Shown here piece after piece: positions 51,881 through 64,000 of a DNA stretch of 64,000 nt. The stretch's first letter is position 1; the number at the start of each line of letters is the position of its first letter. The stretch lies in the NCBI GenBank assembly GCA_012295275.1, contig CM022671.1, forward strand, positions 16,429,456-16,493,455, written 5' to 3'. This stretch comes from Chrysomallon squamiferum. Lineage: Eukaryota; Mollusca; Gastropoda; Neomphalida; Peltospiridae. Under the pieces are notes generated by a model. It did no database searches. It saw nothing but the letters and a program-made list of their open reading frames with translations, and was not told the origin of the DNA. The translations under genes and the position numbers were made by a program.

Positions 51881-54879
51881 CGTACTGGAAACACGCGCCC
51901 GATAAAGCGACCTCCGTGTTGATCCTGTAAGAAAACTACAAAACCGTGGATAAATACGACATTACCACTGACAGCAAAGCAAGCCGTATAACTTACATCA
52001 AAACTGTCGACACCGGTATCTGTATTGCTAACGCAAACAAGCAAAAATCCATTTCCGATATCTTTGTTTGTTTTTCCCAAAGTAGCCCTGCACTATTAAT
52101 GTTCCGTCTTAAGTGTATTTAGTTTGAGAGTCTTTCTCTTTAAGTCCAAATGCTTTGCGTGTGCGCTGAAAACCAAATCGCGGGTCTGCTGTTCTGACCT
52201 TTTCAGCGGAATTCTGTCGATGCGCTCTTTGTCGTAGCAAAATTGTTCTGGGATCGGACTGAAACATTACAGAACTCCGCGATTTGTTATTCTCCTCACT
52301 GAAATTTGTGGCTTTTTCGATTTTTCAATTAGTTCTCTCTTCCCGATTTGGTAACCTACTGAAAGGTCTGATTGTGTTCTTGAACGATTGTAAATTACGG
52401 TTTTTGTGTTCCGTCTCAGACCAGAAAGATTTATTTAACATGTAGTCTGAAAGAATGAAAAACAAGGAAACAAGAAGGAAGTATTTGTGTTATTTAAAAA
52501 AAAAAAAGGTTTCTCAACATATTTTTCACTTACAGCTTGACATATGATCTAAAGATGTAAATAAAATAAAGAGAGAAAATACACGCTACCACTTTATGAT
52601 GGGTTAATGTTAAACTGCAACAGAACAGTTTTATTTATTGTTAATGCCAAGTCTAAATATATCGATACCAGCATCACTTTACAAAAATTAATTATTTTGT
52701 TTTGGCAGGTTTAAATTAACTTCTATTCTGATTGTGTGTGTAGGTTTGGTTTAACTTCAAGGCATACGACAATAACGTCAGTTACAGAAGAAAAAACAAA
52801 TGACAGTTTACAAATAAAACTGCTGATGTCATAGCGTTAAAGGTCGATGAATCTGTGTTCGTGTTTCCTCCACATTGCTTCTAAACAATCTTCGTTCGGA
52901 ATTTTACCATTGCTTATAATGTAAAAGTTTTTAACTACAAACATGATGTTACTTATAATACTGAATTACCTTTGTTTTAAAGATCAGACGTTTATAAACA
53001 CATGGCAGTGATCCCAAATATCCATTAATACGTTATAGTTCACGAATAATATATACATAGGATTTATTGATAAATTTAACATGTCACTCTAAACATCATA
53101 CAACACTGGAAATAAATTTTGAAAATTAAATAAGTGAAAAAGAAAAAACAATTTTAAAAGGAAGACATATAGCAAAATAACACGTTATAGATAAACTATC
53201 AAATTATATAACATAAACTATCAAAATATATAACATCTCATGACTGACTTTATTGTCGTATGTCTTCACTAAGAACCTATGTAACGAAGACGTCCTATAC
53301 AAACACAAAGAGAACTGAAATTAACTTAAATTTGAAAATAATATTAATTAGTTCAACAGAATTTTTATCCAAAATCTCTTCTCATATATATGTCAGCAAC
53401 ACTACACAACACAGTAGTGTTTCAGGTTATTATTAGCCAATCATAAAGTGATTGCGTGTTTTCTCTCTTAGTATCTGTAGACCCTTTAGCTTTAACCGTA
53501 AGTCAACTTTAAAACAGTAAGTGAAAAATACGTCGACAGACTTTTTAAATAACACAATTTTTACTTCACCCTCACTCGTAGTACTTTAGATTACATGTTA
53601 AATAAATCTCAGTTGCAAATACGTAATATAAAATTCCAATAAATTTCAAATATATACCAATTAAATAACATTTTATAATATAACTTTAGAAAGAAAAAAT
53701 AGAAAAACAAGATTTGCTACAAATTTGGCGCAAATTAACTGCAGGCGTTTGGGTTCGATGCTATAAATGTAATTGAAAAGTCTATGCAGTTAATACATAT
53801 CGTTTTGGTTTTTTTTTCCTTGCTCGAGTTTTTTCATTTTATCTTATTTGTATTCCAAAAAGATAGTACGTTACCGGAACATTTTCACCTTCTACTTGTT
53901 TTAACTTCTTTGGATTTGGTAATCAAACGAATTTAGCAATATTTTTGTGCAGAACAGTTTTCCTTTAGTTTTCAAAGTACATTTTATTCAGTTCTTAAAA
54001 TTTATTTTATTTTATTTTATTTATTTATTTTATTTTATTTTATTTATTTATTTATTTATTTTATTTATTTATTTATGTATTATGAGAAGAAATCATTTTG
54101 TAGCTACGAAAGTTTTTATTGCCATCATCATCATCATCATCATCACCATAAATTATTATCATTATCATATTATTATTATTATTGTCATCATCATCATCTT
54201 CATCATTTTCTTTGTTTTTAAGTAGTCATAATCAGTTATTTTACAATATATCAAATCCATTTCATAAAATATGTTAAAACTTTTTCTTAGAAGGAACAAA
54301 AAACAGACATCAAAGAAAAATAATGAAATCTGTTTAATATAATTATTTGTGTCTTATCAAAGCCTGACACGTTAAAATCAAATGTTAGCAATCATTGCAC
54401 TCAAAATTCATAACGATCATTGAATCTAATTTTCTAAATGTATCAGATTCATTATCAATAATGATTCTAAACAGTTCTAAATACATTAAAACAAATTACA
54501 ATCAACGATGGTACTAATCTAGAGTATAAGAATTGTATTCTAAAACAATCTTTTATGGTTATGTATATATTTTCGTGTTATATAAAATAGAATTTTTTTT
54601 TTTTTTTTTTTTTGTATTCATGGTAGGGTAAACACCAAAGTTATTTTACACACATTACAATGAGAGATTTTTCCATAATTTAACACATATAATTTTCTCA
54701 TTAATTTAAAATAGTTTTAAATGAACGTCCATGTTTTTACAATTATTTACATTATAGGACTCGATTCGATTTGAAAGCATAGAGAAATTTCGATTCGATT
54801 CAGATTTTAGTTGGTTGATAAGCTGCTCATTATTCAACCTGTTGTAATCATTTTAATCATGTACATACACCCAGTTCAC
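51881..54879. other. Intergenic stretch, first 500 bp GC-richer
   Basis: 51881-52440 is compositionally like a promoter/5' region (GCG and CGCGGGTC motifs) and may belong to the minus-strand GPCR. The rest is AT-rich single-copy DNA with TTTTA/TTTA (53999-54074), TCA/ATT runs (54123-54205) and poly(T) at 54593-54613. No gene recognised. Confidence 0.5.
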
Positions 54880-55835
54880 TTGATATTTACATCATCTTTT
54901 TAATTTCCTTTACTGACCCAGTTAAGGACTGTATGTCATACATATCATGGCCAAGGATTACATTACATATAATTAAGGACAATTCATAACTCGCATGGTT
55001 AAGGCTATCATGTTTCAAGACTACACGTTATACACATTTGGTTTATAATACATATATATATATATATACACACACACACTGATCAGGTCTGTATATCAAG
55101 CGGTATCCTCCCATTTGTCACACGTCTTATAACAACATAGGCCGTGGATGGGCGAACTGTTAATAATTATACGCCTTCTATCTAGCCTGCCACAATGGAC
55201 TCTTCTTCCCAGTTGTTACACAGTCAGATCAGGGAATAATTAGGTGAACCCCCTGCTAACAATTAAGTAACAAGAACAAAGATTACATATTCGTATCCAT
55301 TTCTTATCAGTTGAGTCACATAACACAAGAATAATACGAATGGTTAAATCACATTTAGCACATATGATCGATGACATATGTTACAGTGTTACAGCACATA
55401 TCAGTAAGTAAATGTGTTCAGCCAAGTTCAGCTAATGTTACCATAATCAGCTGTGTAACAACTGGGGACGTGTAACAAATTGGAGACAACCTATCAAACA
55501 TATGGTTAAGGACAATATTAAGGATTATATTCTAAACAAAGAGAACACGTCATTCATATGGCTAAGGAGAACTCCACATCATGCATACAGTTAAGGAGAG
55601 TGTATCATAATTATGGACAAGGATTGTATTACATATAAATAAGGACTTTACACCTTATACAAAGACATATGATTGAGGTCTATACGTCATACAGATAAGG
55701 ACTGAATATCATAAATATAGTTAAGATTTTATAATTAAGGACTAAAACGTACGGTTAAGGATTAAACTGAGCTCTAGTACATAAGATTTATGGCTATATT
55801 TAATGCATGCCGTTAAGGGTTAGACGTCATAATTA
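54880..55835. repeat. Degenerate TTAAGGA-type repeat field, forward orientation
   Basis: More than fifteen copies of a loose 25-40 bp unit, (CATAT)GGTTAAGGA(C/T)TATA..TCATACATA, occur at 54880-55040 and 55490-55830. The middle (55060-55480) is single-copy-like. The same family recurs inverted at 59345-59935. Confidence 0.65.
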
Positions 55836-57113
55836 TAGACGCAGTGCGATTTCGTCAAACGATCGGTTGCTCGTTCTGGGTTACCACGAGATCATCCAGT
55901 AATAGAACGGATCACACTTTTTTTCTTCAACCAGTCGAGCATTGGCTGAATCAGGAAATACCAGAAAGCGATAATACACATAATAATTAAAGAAATGAAA
56001 AAAAAAAAAAAAAAAAAAAAAACATTGATTAGAACGAAATAGTTTTGGCTCTTTTTATTATATTTTCGTCAATATTTGGTAAACGGTAAGTGAATACATT
56101 TCTTGTAGAAAGAAAATAAAAGACACTCTGTTGCTACTTCAATCAGTGTTAAAGGCAACACGAACTCTGTTTTTTTTCAGTTTTTCAGGATTACAGCTAT
56201 CAGTGACTGCTGCGCCATGATGAAATGCACTGGCTGGGAAATTCAACACATGCTCATTAGATCGCGCTGGCAGAGTTAAATGTGGAAAACGAAAAATCCA
56301 ATTCGTGTATGTTTTAAGAGCATTTCCCAATCAAATCTAATCAACGAATCCTATTAAAGTTTACAGTAAGTTTTTTAAAAAGATCGTTTTTCAATCCCCA
56401 CGTATTGATGCGGAGTTCAAATATTCTTCAGTTATATCCACAGGCAGTGTGCGTCATACCATCTTCGAGTCAGGAGAATTGTATGTGAAACCAGTTCTTG
56501 CTGTTTTTTAAATTCTTTTTTAACAGCAAAATTAAAAAAAAAAAAATTAAAAAAAAACAGCCCATTCAGACAGGTTAAACTGTTTTTTGTAATTTAAACG
56601 CTTATATTTAATAAAAAATTTTTCCTGTGTGTTGGACATCACGTTACCACAACTGATGACTAAAACTGAACCGGCAATGGTCACACTGTTTAGTTGTTTA
56701 CGTTTGACTTCTAATACATTTAATATTTTATCACTTTATATCACAGTCGTGTGTCAGGTATAAAATAAAAGCGTGATTCAGACAGACAAGGAAAAAATAA
56801 TGTAATTATTCATAACATGTCAGTCGTTATTCTGTACAGAACAAACAACGACATTCGCTCTTCAAATATACATTATTAATTGTGTTATTATCGTACGTAA
56901 AACTACAATGTGCGAGAAAAAAAAAAAAAAAACGTCGCTATTCTAATTTGATGGACCCTGCGATTCCAAAAGAAAAGAGAATGTTTGTTCAGACAAACTT
57001 ATCTATATCGTGTAATGGATTGACAAACAAACAACTTTATTAATGTTCTTGTCGATATTTGTCTTGTGCCATTTTGTTAGACAAGACAGCTATTTCATCC
57101 AGCAGCTTATCCC
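55836..57113. other. Intergenic stretch with one weak minus-strand frame
   Basis: Poly(A) runs (55997-56022, 56917-56932). The minus-strand open segment 56139-56330 is described separately. Nothing else recognised. Confidence 0.5.
56139..56330 (-). CDS. Short coding-like segment, family unknown
   Basis: A 63-codon stop-free stretch, GC-richer than its flanks and with a protein-like composition (LPARSNEHVLNFPASAFHHG, then AAVTDSCNPEKLKKNRVRV). It has no ATG at its start (first codon TTG), so if real it is the end of an exon or a fragment. AATAAA on the minus strand lies about 80 bp after the stop (56054-56059). No family recognised, and chance is quite possible. Confidence 0.2.
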   Translation of the reverse strand: MGNALKTYTNWIFRFPHLTLPARSNEHVLNFPASAFHHGAAVTDSCNPEKLKKNRVRVAFNTD

Positions 57114-57119
57114 TTTATT
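57114..57119 (-). terminator. Poly(A) signal on the minus strand
   Basis: AATAAAG directly downstream of the small ORF at 57133-57420. Confidence 0.3.
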
Positions 57120-57132
57120 AAATATATAATAA

Positions 57133-57420
57133 TTACAGATTATTACTGAGACGCGATTCAAATATTAGCCGAGCACGATGTTCATCATTTACATTCATGC
57201 AAATATCGTATTTATGAGAAAAAATAACAATTTGGTTATTAACTGAGGCAGCACAAGTGAAATCTGGCGCCGAAAATCTAGTTTGATCTGCACGAAATAG
57301 AAAATATTTGAACTTGGATTGTTCAAACAATTGATGTATGCAATTACTATTTACAATAAATTTGGTAAAGCTGAAAGATACATTTAAAAAATAAAATAAA
57401 ATATATAAAGAAAAATACAT
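57133..57420 (-). CDS. Small putative secreted protein
   Basis: From ATG 57420 the frame gives 95 residues. The first 17 (MYFSLYILFYFLNVSFS) look like a signal peptide, and the remainder is a 78-residue mature region with three cysteines (NCIHQ, FTCAAS, DICMN) and no repeats. A poly(A) signal (AATAAAG, 57114-57119) follows 14 bp after the stop. Upstream, the longer open frame runs into a CA repeat, so I prefer this internal ATG. No family recognised. An unpaired cysteine and the AT-rich setting leave chance as the main alternative. Confidence 0.27.
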   Translation of the reverse strand: MYFSLYILFYFLNVSFSFTKFIVNSNCIHQLFEQSKFKYFLFRADQTRFSAPDFTCAASVNNQIVIFSHKYDICMNVNDEHRARLIFESRLSNNL

Positions 57421-59344
57421 TTTTGTTTTGATTGGCATTGCTATTTGTGGTGTTTCATATTTATCGGTGTGTTTGTGTTTGTGTGTGTGTGTTACGACAT
57501 AATGTAATAGCGAATAAGATGTATACGACATCTGAACTGGACAGAAAGAGCTTTCTAACTCAAAAACAGATTTGTATAATCTTCATTTTCTTGCGAGAGT
57601 CTTTTCGTACTTGGCTACAGGCAACGCTTCTGGGAGGAAATGTTCCTTTGTGACTTTTTCTTTGATCTTTTGTCTTTGCAAATATAATGATCAAAACTGT
57701 TTAGATCTACATTATTTACTGCATTTTTAATCTGTGTTTATATTTATACATGTTTATGTATGTGTGTTTGTGGTGTATATATGTATGAGTGTGTGTATGG
57801 TGGTGGTTGTTCTTTTTTGGGGGGAGGGGTTGTGTTTCTACGTGAGTGTATGTCTGAATAAGCACGTACCAAAAATAAATAATTTGTAATCTTGGTTTTT
57901 AACCTTTCAAAACCATGACCAGAAACATAATCGCAAAAATCAGAAATTTGCTATTTCCAGAAGGAATAATTCTTTTTCGATAAATAAGAATGATATTTAA
58001 GGAAACTATAGAGTGGCACTATAAACATTAACAAAAAAAAAAAAAAAAAAAAAGAAAGATAATGACAACGATGATCAGTGATAGAGTGTTTCTATGACTG
58101 GTACAGAAAGAAAAAAATAATAATTCATTTCTGTGCTGATGACGTTCACAATAGAGTCATCAGAAAAATACAGTGCCATGTATGATTAGGTCTTTATCTG
58201 TGTGTGGTCTCAGCTTGTACAGGGTATCAGCTGATTTCAGCTTGCAACGATCCTGCAAGAAACAAAATAGAGATTGTTCTCCCCACCAGCAAGTATTCCC
58301 AAACGTCATTACACTGAATCATGAAAGAAAATACTTCTGAGTTGTTTTAGATCTCTGTAGAAATGACCGTGTCTGATGTTTGTCTGTTCGTCTGCAGGTA
58401 TAGACAGACCATTGTCGTTACACGTTATTTTGTCATCAGACATAATTTCGGCTTTATTGTCAGTTAGTGTTTCAGTGAATATAGTGATTTAGAACATCAC
58501 CTGAGTGATGGTTATAAATATTTAAAACGCAAATTATAAAAAGATAATGATGATATAAATATTCTGAACATTAATTATGATATAACTACTACTACTACTA
58601 CTACTAATTATTATTATTATTATTATATACACACATACACACACACACACAAAGTAATTAATAATTCAAATTTTTCTAAAAGTAAGTCTTGCAGTGACGT
58701 CTATCGTAATAATATAAAACATTTATGAAATCAAACTGCTAACACTAAAAATGTGTATGGCACTGCTAATAAACCCATTCGGTAAAAGAACAATCTGTAT
58801 CAAAAGATTCCTTGTCGCTAACCATTAAAAGTTCTTTGAATGGCGGTTGCTGTAATTAAAAAAAGGCCATGTTTGAACGCTAACTTCTTTTAATAATAAA
58901 ATCAGTTTAAGACCTGATACATAATTTTATAATCTCCTGATGTTAAAAGGGAAATTCTTGTGATTCCTTGCTCTGAACAAATTCATATGAATGTTTTAAA
59001 CGTTATGTGTTATAAATCTGAACAAATTCACATCACGTATCCAAAGTCGAATGTTTGTCAAGGATCATTTGTTGATAAACATATCAAATATTTTTTCTGG
59101 TAAAAATTTATTTTATAAACTTTCTCTACGAGCAATGATGATATAAAAAAATAAATAAATAAATAAACTTTATAGAAGCGATTCGTGAAATGAAATATAT
59201 TCCCGGAATATACCGTGGAATATAATGATTTTGATACAAAAAAATGTTTAAAAGAAATTTTGGTTAAAATGTATTTACCGACAGAATAAAGCCGAACAAG
59301 TGAAGATTGGAGTCTCAGATGCTTGGTATAAATATTTTATTAGT
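57421..59344. other. Intergenic stretch without recognised gene
   Basis: Short GT repeats (57465-57492, 57760-57800), a G-rich patch near 57820-57829, poly(A) at 58029-58051, CTA/ATT runs (58588-58625), and an 8-bp perfect hairpin CTGATGAC/GTCATCAG at 58136-58163. No gene recognised. Confidence 0.55.
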
Positions 59345-59584
59345 ATCATTTTATGTGTAGCCCTTAAATATATTTTTGTGGGACACATAGTCCTTAAAAA
59401 TATATAAGTACATAGTACTTAACTAAATGTAGAGATTGTAATGTTTATAGTCTTTAATCATCATATGCATCATGAACAATACTTAACCATAAGTATTGTT
59501 ACATGATCATAAACCATGTGTTTGATGTATAATACTTAACCATATGTAATATATATATATATATATATATATAGTCCTAAACTA

Positions 59585-59808
59585 CAGGGTGTCCACAAAG
59601 TCTGGGTACATAAGGGACTAACACATACTTTTAAAATAAAATAGTTTTATTTAATTCTAATGTTAATAAATAATGTTTTCAATATGATTTCCATCACTTT
59701 TAATGCATAATTCTTTAGAAAGAGCCGTCATTCGATCGGTTAAGAAAAATAACATAAATAAATAACATAGTAAAATTCCCCATGTACCCAGACTTTGTGG
59801 ACACCCTG
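59585..59808 (-). mobile_element. Tc1/mariner-superfamily element, internally deleted (MITE), 224 bp
   Basis: Perfect 27-bp terminal inverted repeats (59585-59611 and 59782-59808) begin CAGGGTGTCCACAAAGTCTG and are flanked by TA on both sides, the target-site duplication of this superfamily. The interior keeps the 3' end of a transposase reading frame on the minus strand, described separately. It is too short to move itself and would need a related active copy. The perfect TIRs suggest a fairly recent insertion. Confidence 0.93.
59663..59758 (-). pseudogene. C-terminal remnant of a Tc1/mariner-like transposase
   Basis: Minus-strand frame ending at TAA 59663-59665 reads FLTDRMTALSKELCIKSDGN, then HIENIIY. 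The pattern R.....(L/I)C(I/L)...(G)G.H.E followed by a few residues and a stop is typical of the extreme C-terminus of DDE transposases of the Tc1/mariner and related groups (family knowledge). The catalytic core and N-terminus are absent. It shows the MITE is a deletion derivative of an autonomous element whose transposase was read right to left. Confidence 0.7.
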
Positions 59809-59949
59809 TATATATATATGATGTATAGTACTTTACCATAGGTATATGTATATACGTTATTTAATTGTTAGGCATCTTACTCATGGTTTAAGATTATAAA
59901 CATTACCTATGGTTAAATACTATACATTATACATATATGTATAATAAAC

Positions 59950-60233
59950 CAGGTTTTGGATTGTATGTGTTTGTGTGTGTGTGTGTTTATGTATGTCGGT
60001 GTGAGTGTGTGTGTGTGTGTGTGACGGTGTGTGTGTGGGCGTGTGTGTTTGTGTATGTGTGTGTGTGTGTCTCGGTGTGTATTGTATGTGTGTGTGTGTC
60101 AGTGTGTGTGTGGGCGTGTGTGTATATGTATGGGTGTGTGTGTGAGTGTGTATGTGTGTGTGCATCAGTGCATCAGTGTGTGGGCGGGCGTGTGTGTATG
60201 TGTATGGGTGTGTGTGTGTGTCTCGGTGTGTAC

Positions 60234-60296
<63 letters not shown>

Positions 60297-60390
60297 CGGT
60301 GTGTTGTGTGTGTGAGTGGGAGTGTGTGTATGTGTATGGGTGTGTTTGTGTATGTATCGGAGTGTATTGTATGTGTGTGTGTGTGTGGGC

Positions 60391-60421
<31 letters not shown>

Positions 60422-60465
60422 GGTGGGTGGGTGTGGGTTTGTGCGTGTGCCTTGTCGTCAAATAA
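59950..60465. repeat. Long interrupted (TG)n array
   Basis: About 500 bp of GTGTGT broken by recurring TATGTCGGTGTG, GGGCGTGTG and TGTATTGTATGTG segments, so it is partly a higher-order minisatellite. All long His/Thr and Val/Cys frames are artefacts. Confidence 0.95.
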
Positions 60466-61693
60466 AAGTAATTAATCTTCCTCCATCGCCGTACAAAGTA
60501 TTGTTTACAGAACATTCACATTCACAGTTTCAGGACATTCACCTAAACATATCAGTTTTATATCCGATGGTTTGAGTTTAGCTTTGATTTCAGAATACTA
60601 AGCAGACAAATTAACGATCGTCAAAGAATTTCAAGAACAAAAATTCAGTGATAAATGGAAGTAAAACAATGACACGAAAAACACGACACAAAATTAATGA
60701 AAATCTTACAACTACCGATTGACTATGTTATTAATAAATTTCTTGTTTCAATAAGCTAAATATACTATAATCATGGCAACTTTGTTCAGGCTTATATATA
60801 CATAGACATGCATATACAGAAACAGATACAAAATTAAAACATACATTATATATAAAATTACTGAATTTCGTTCACTGTACCCCAGTTTAGTCGCTTGCTA
60901 ATACACTTTTGTTTCAAGCAGATAAAGACACGATTATCATGGCTCATTCACAAGACCGATCTGCAGTATTATCGATAGTAACAACCAGAGAAAAACAAAA
61001 CAACGATACAACCACATATTAATTAATTAACAAGTGAATGAATGAATGAATGATTCAATGAACGAATGGACGAATGTAAGAATGAACGAAGGACTGTGAC
61101 TAAATAAATATACCAATGAATGAATGAATGAATGAATGAATGAATACGAATGAATGAATAACAATAAGAAAGACTAAAAGTGATTTTTACGTGAGGGAAA
61201 CCGGCAGTCATCATTCAATCGGCTGGTGATTTTAATCAGTGAAAGGAGCTAGGAACCTTTTACACGGATAAACTGTAACACTTGTGAACTAGGCGTGCAG
61301 ACAGCCAGTCCAGTGTCATCCACGATATTGTTTTCTTTAACAGCGCTGCTAAAGCTTATTGATTCAGGTCCTTTCATCGGTGGGGAGACGTCAGACACCG
61401 GTGTTTTCTCGTTCCTAGGCTGAGTGAGAAATTAGTGATTGCGTTTTCTAAAAGGGACCATTACCGGTCGTTAGTGTTGGGGAAGCAGAAAAAAGCACAC
61501 AAACATACATAAACACAAACACACACACACACACACACACACATACACATATCATTAAACACACCCACACACACAAACACACAAACACAGATACGAGTAT
61601 ATCATGTGTAAAATGAGTATGTACCTATATATACATGTGTTACATATAATCCTAAACCATATATATCTCTCTCTCGTACACACTCACACACAC

Positions 61694-61743
<50 letters not shown>

Positions 61744-62219
61744 CATTAAACACACACACATACATATATAGTTACGTACCTACATACACATTTTTGGTTA
61801 ATCTGTATTGGTTATTCCATCGGTTTTTGAAAATAAATAGAATGATATTTTAAATTTTCCTTACATGAAAACACTAAATATGAAAGCTGCAATATAAACG
61901 AATAATACATTTAAAAATAACTTTTTTATTTTCTGTAGAGACTTTGAATTATAAAAATGATAACTCCATTATCTTACAGTAAATATTAAAATTTTACTTT
62001 TTCCACGGAACATGTATTACAATATACATACATCAATAGAAACAAAAAACAAAAACACAACTACAAATATCTTACATATCTTATATCTATATCTATATCT
62101 ATAGATATATGAACTATCAACTGAAAACAACAATAAATCCTTATAGTATTGTTTATCTTACAAGTAACGTATACATTTCAAAATAATACGTTTACGGTAA
62201 ACGATCAATAACATAAATA
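60466..62219. other. Intergenic stretch with AATG and CA repeats
   Basis: Single-copy DNA, an imperfect (GAAT)n tract at 61033-61157, and long interrupted CA tracts at 61505-61590 and 61676-61762. No gene recognised. Confidence 0.6.
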
Positions 62220-62224
62220 TAAAC

Positions 62225-62259
<35 letters not shown>

Positions 62260-63010
62260 AGCATACATATATACATACATATATACATACATACATACAA
62301 ACATATACACAGACATACATACGATACATTATATACACATACATACATACATACAAACATATACACAGACATACAAACAATACATTATATACACATACAT
62401 ACATACAAACATATACACATACATACAAACAATACATTATATACACATACATGCATACATACATACATACAAACATATGCACATACATAAAACAATACAT
62501 TATATACACATACATGCATACATACATACAAACAATACATTATATACACATACATGCATACATACATACATACATACATACATATACACATACATACATA
62601 CAAACATATACACAGACATACAAACAATACATTATATACACATACATGCATACATACATACATACATACATACATATACACAGACATACATACAAACATA
62701 TACACAGACATACAAACAATACATTATATACACATACATGCATACATACATACGTACATACATGCAAACATATACACATATATACAAACAATACATTATA
62801 TACACATACATGCATGCATACATACATACAAACATACAAACATACAAACATATACACAGACATACAAACAATACATTATATACACATACATGCATACATA
62901 CATACGTACATACATGCAAACATATACACATATATACAAACAATACATTATATACACATACATACATGTATCACACAGCAATACAAACACGTACATTACA
63001 CGTATACATA
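62220..63010. repeat. Higher-order ACATACAT minisatellite
   Basis: About ten copies of AATACATTATATACACATAC separated by 43-91 bp of CATA repeats with ACATATACACAGACATAC blocks. Larger units (for example 62620-62715 and 62788-62940) are duplicated almost unchanged. The many long frames on both strands (Tyr/Ile/His/Thr and Val/Cys/Met) are artefacts. Confidence 0.93.
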
Positions 63011-63567
63011 AATACATGCATTCGTACGTACAAGCACATATATACAAGTACATAATACTGTGTACATCCGTACATTCATACATATACACATACACGTATG
63101 GATGCACTCGGACACACATTCTTACATATAAGATACACGCAGAGAATCAGTATTTTTCGGTTAGTCCGAAGAAGGAAATTAAAAAAATAATAATAATAAT
63201 AATAAAATAAAATAAAATAAAATAACGCTTTGTTAACAAGTATTTTATTTTATGTTGTTTTTTTTTTTTTTTTTTTTTTAGTTAATGAATTATTAATAAT
63301 CTCCAAGAAATCATTTTTTCTTTATATAGCAGTTTATTATGACTGCCTTTGGTAGTGTTTGCGGGGTAACGCATGTAAACATGAGTGAGAAATCCGCTTA
63401 AATACGACAACAGAAGAAAATAGTCTCCTTGCGGTTTACGTTTTTTGTTGGTTTTGTTCGTTTTTGTTTTTTTTAATTTAGTTTGTTTCAGTCATTTCAG
63501 TTATGTTAATTTATATTTAGTATTTGGTGTCTTTATTATATGCTTCTTGTTAACAGCCAGTTTTATA

Positions 63568-63650
<83 letters not shown>

Positions 63651-63779
63651 CAGTAGTAGTATTGTTATTATACTATTATTTCTTTGTTTATATTTTTCTG
63701 TATTTCCTTTCACTCGTAACTTGTCTGAATCATCCTATAATATCCACTGGAACAAATACATTCTTAACGTTTTGCAATG

Positions 63780-63812
<33 letters not shown>

Positions 63813-64000
63813 ATATATATCAAAGGTGTATATTGTGTTCTAGAAGAGTGCTGTAAATCCAGCAAATATGGCAAAAATATTTATAAATATTAGGCTCACT
63901 CAAAAATATAATAATGGGCGATAGTGTGAAACTAATTTTTCTGAAATTTCAATATATTTATGTGTGTGTGTGTGTGTGTATGTATATATATATATATATA
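63011..64000. repeat. Microsatellite-rich window end
   Basis: AAT (63187-63205), poly(T) (63259-63279), a compound (ATT)n-(AGT)n run at 63568-63662, TG (63778-63803) and a TG/TA run at the very end (63961-64000). No gene recognised. Confidence 0.75.

Larger units (their letters stand above)
59345..59935. repeat. Degenerate TTAAGGA-type repeat field, inverted, split by a MITE
   Basis: Units such as ATAATACTTAACCATATGTA and ATAGTCCTTAAA are the reverse complement of the family at 54880-55835. The element at 59585-59808 is inserted into this field. Confidence 0.6.

Noticed and set aside
59937-60575. 212-codon Cys/Val-rich ORF and its His/Thr-rich antisense frames
   Set aside because: Translation of an interrupted TG array. 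The cysteines come from TGT codons, not from a cysteine-rich peptide gene.
62192-63210. Many long overlapping ORFs on both strands (Tyr/Ile/His/Thr-rich and Val/Cys/Met-rich)
   Set aside because: All are translations of CATA/ACAT higher-order repeats, which rarely contain stops in any frame.

Overview
This is a eukaryotic, animal nuclear window and very probably molluscan (lophotrochozoan). It is AT-rich, gene-poor and packed with micro- and minisatellites. The only protein-coding blocks I can defend have higher GC, and they sit among introns and repeats. Nothing prokaryotic, viral or organellar was recognised. The mollusc assignment is an inference from an arthropod/mollusc-type chitin deacetylase, two lophotrochozoan-style peptide-receptor-like GPCRs and the repeat style. 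The class (gastropod or cephalopod) cannot be fixed from sequence alone.

Layout: (1) 1-5.5 kb holds the 3' part of a plus-strand chitin deacetylase-like gene: a 51-bp micro-exon (1784-1834), an intron carrying a decayed copy of the next exon's start, and a large terminal exon (2996-3945) with a complete CE4 catalytic domain. (2) 5.5-24.5 kb is mostly non-coding. It contains a four-unit tandem repeat (7.2-7.7 kb), a 34-bp minisatellite that carries AATAAA on the minus strand in nearly every unit, a candidate minus-strand terminal exon for an acidic protein next to it, and a 3 x 162-bp tandem repeat (14.5-15.0 kb). (3) 24.5-31.6 kb holds an intronless-ORF rhodopsin-like GPCR (30562-31596, +) with candidate distal 5' non-coding exons. 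(4) 35.4-43 kb is a repeat belt: a tRNA-derived SINE whose tail has expanded into about 1.75 kb of 37-bp repeats, a second internally deleted SINE copy, and two degenerate minisatellites. (5) 44.6-52 kb holds a second GPCR of the same family on the minus strand, broken by one +1 frameshift in TM5, with a splice acceptor right before its ATG and a strong minus-strand donor about 6 kb upstream. (6) 52-64 kb has two weak minus-strand ORFs, a dispersed TTAAGG-type degenerate repeat, a 224-bp Tc1/mariner-type element with perfect 27-bp inverted repeats that keeps a transposase C-terminus, and long dinucleotide and ACAT-type arrays.

The two GPCRs face each other (+ then -) about 13 kb apart and share unusual motif changes, so they look like an old local duplication. 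The chitin deacetylase is functionally unrelated. It would modify extracellular chitin, whereas the receptors would sense a peptide or chemical ligand at the cell surface. No regulatory link between them is visible.
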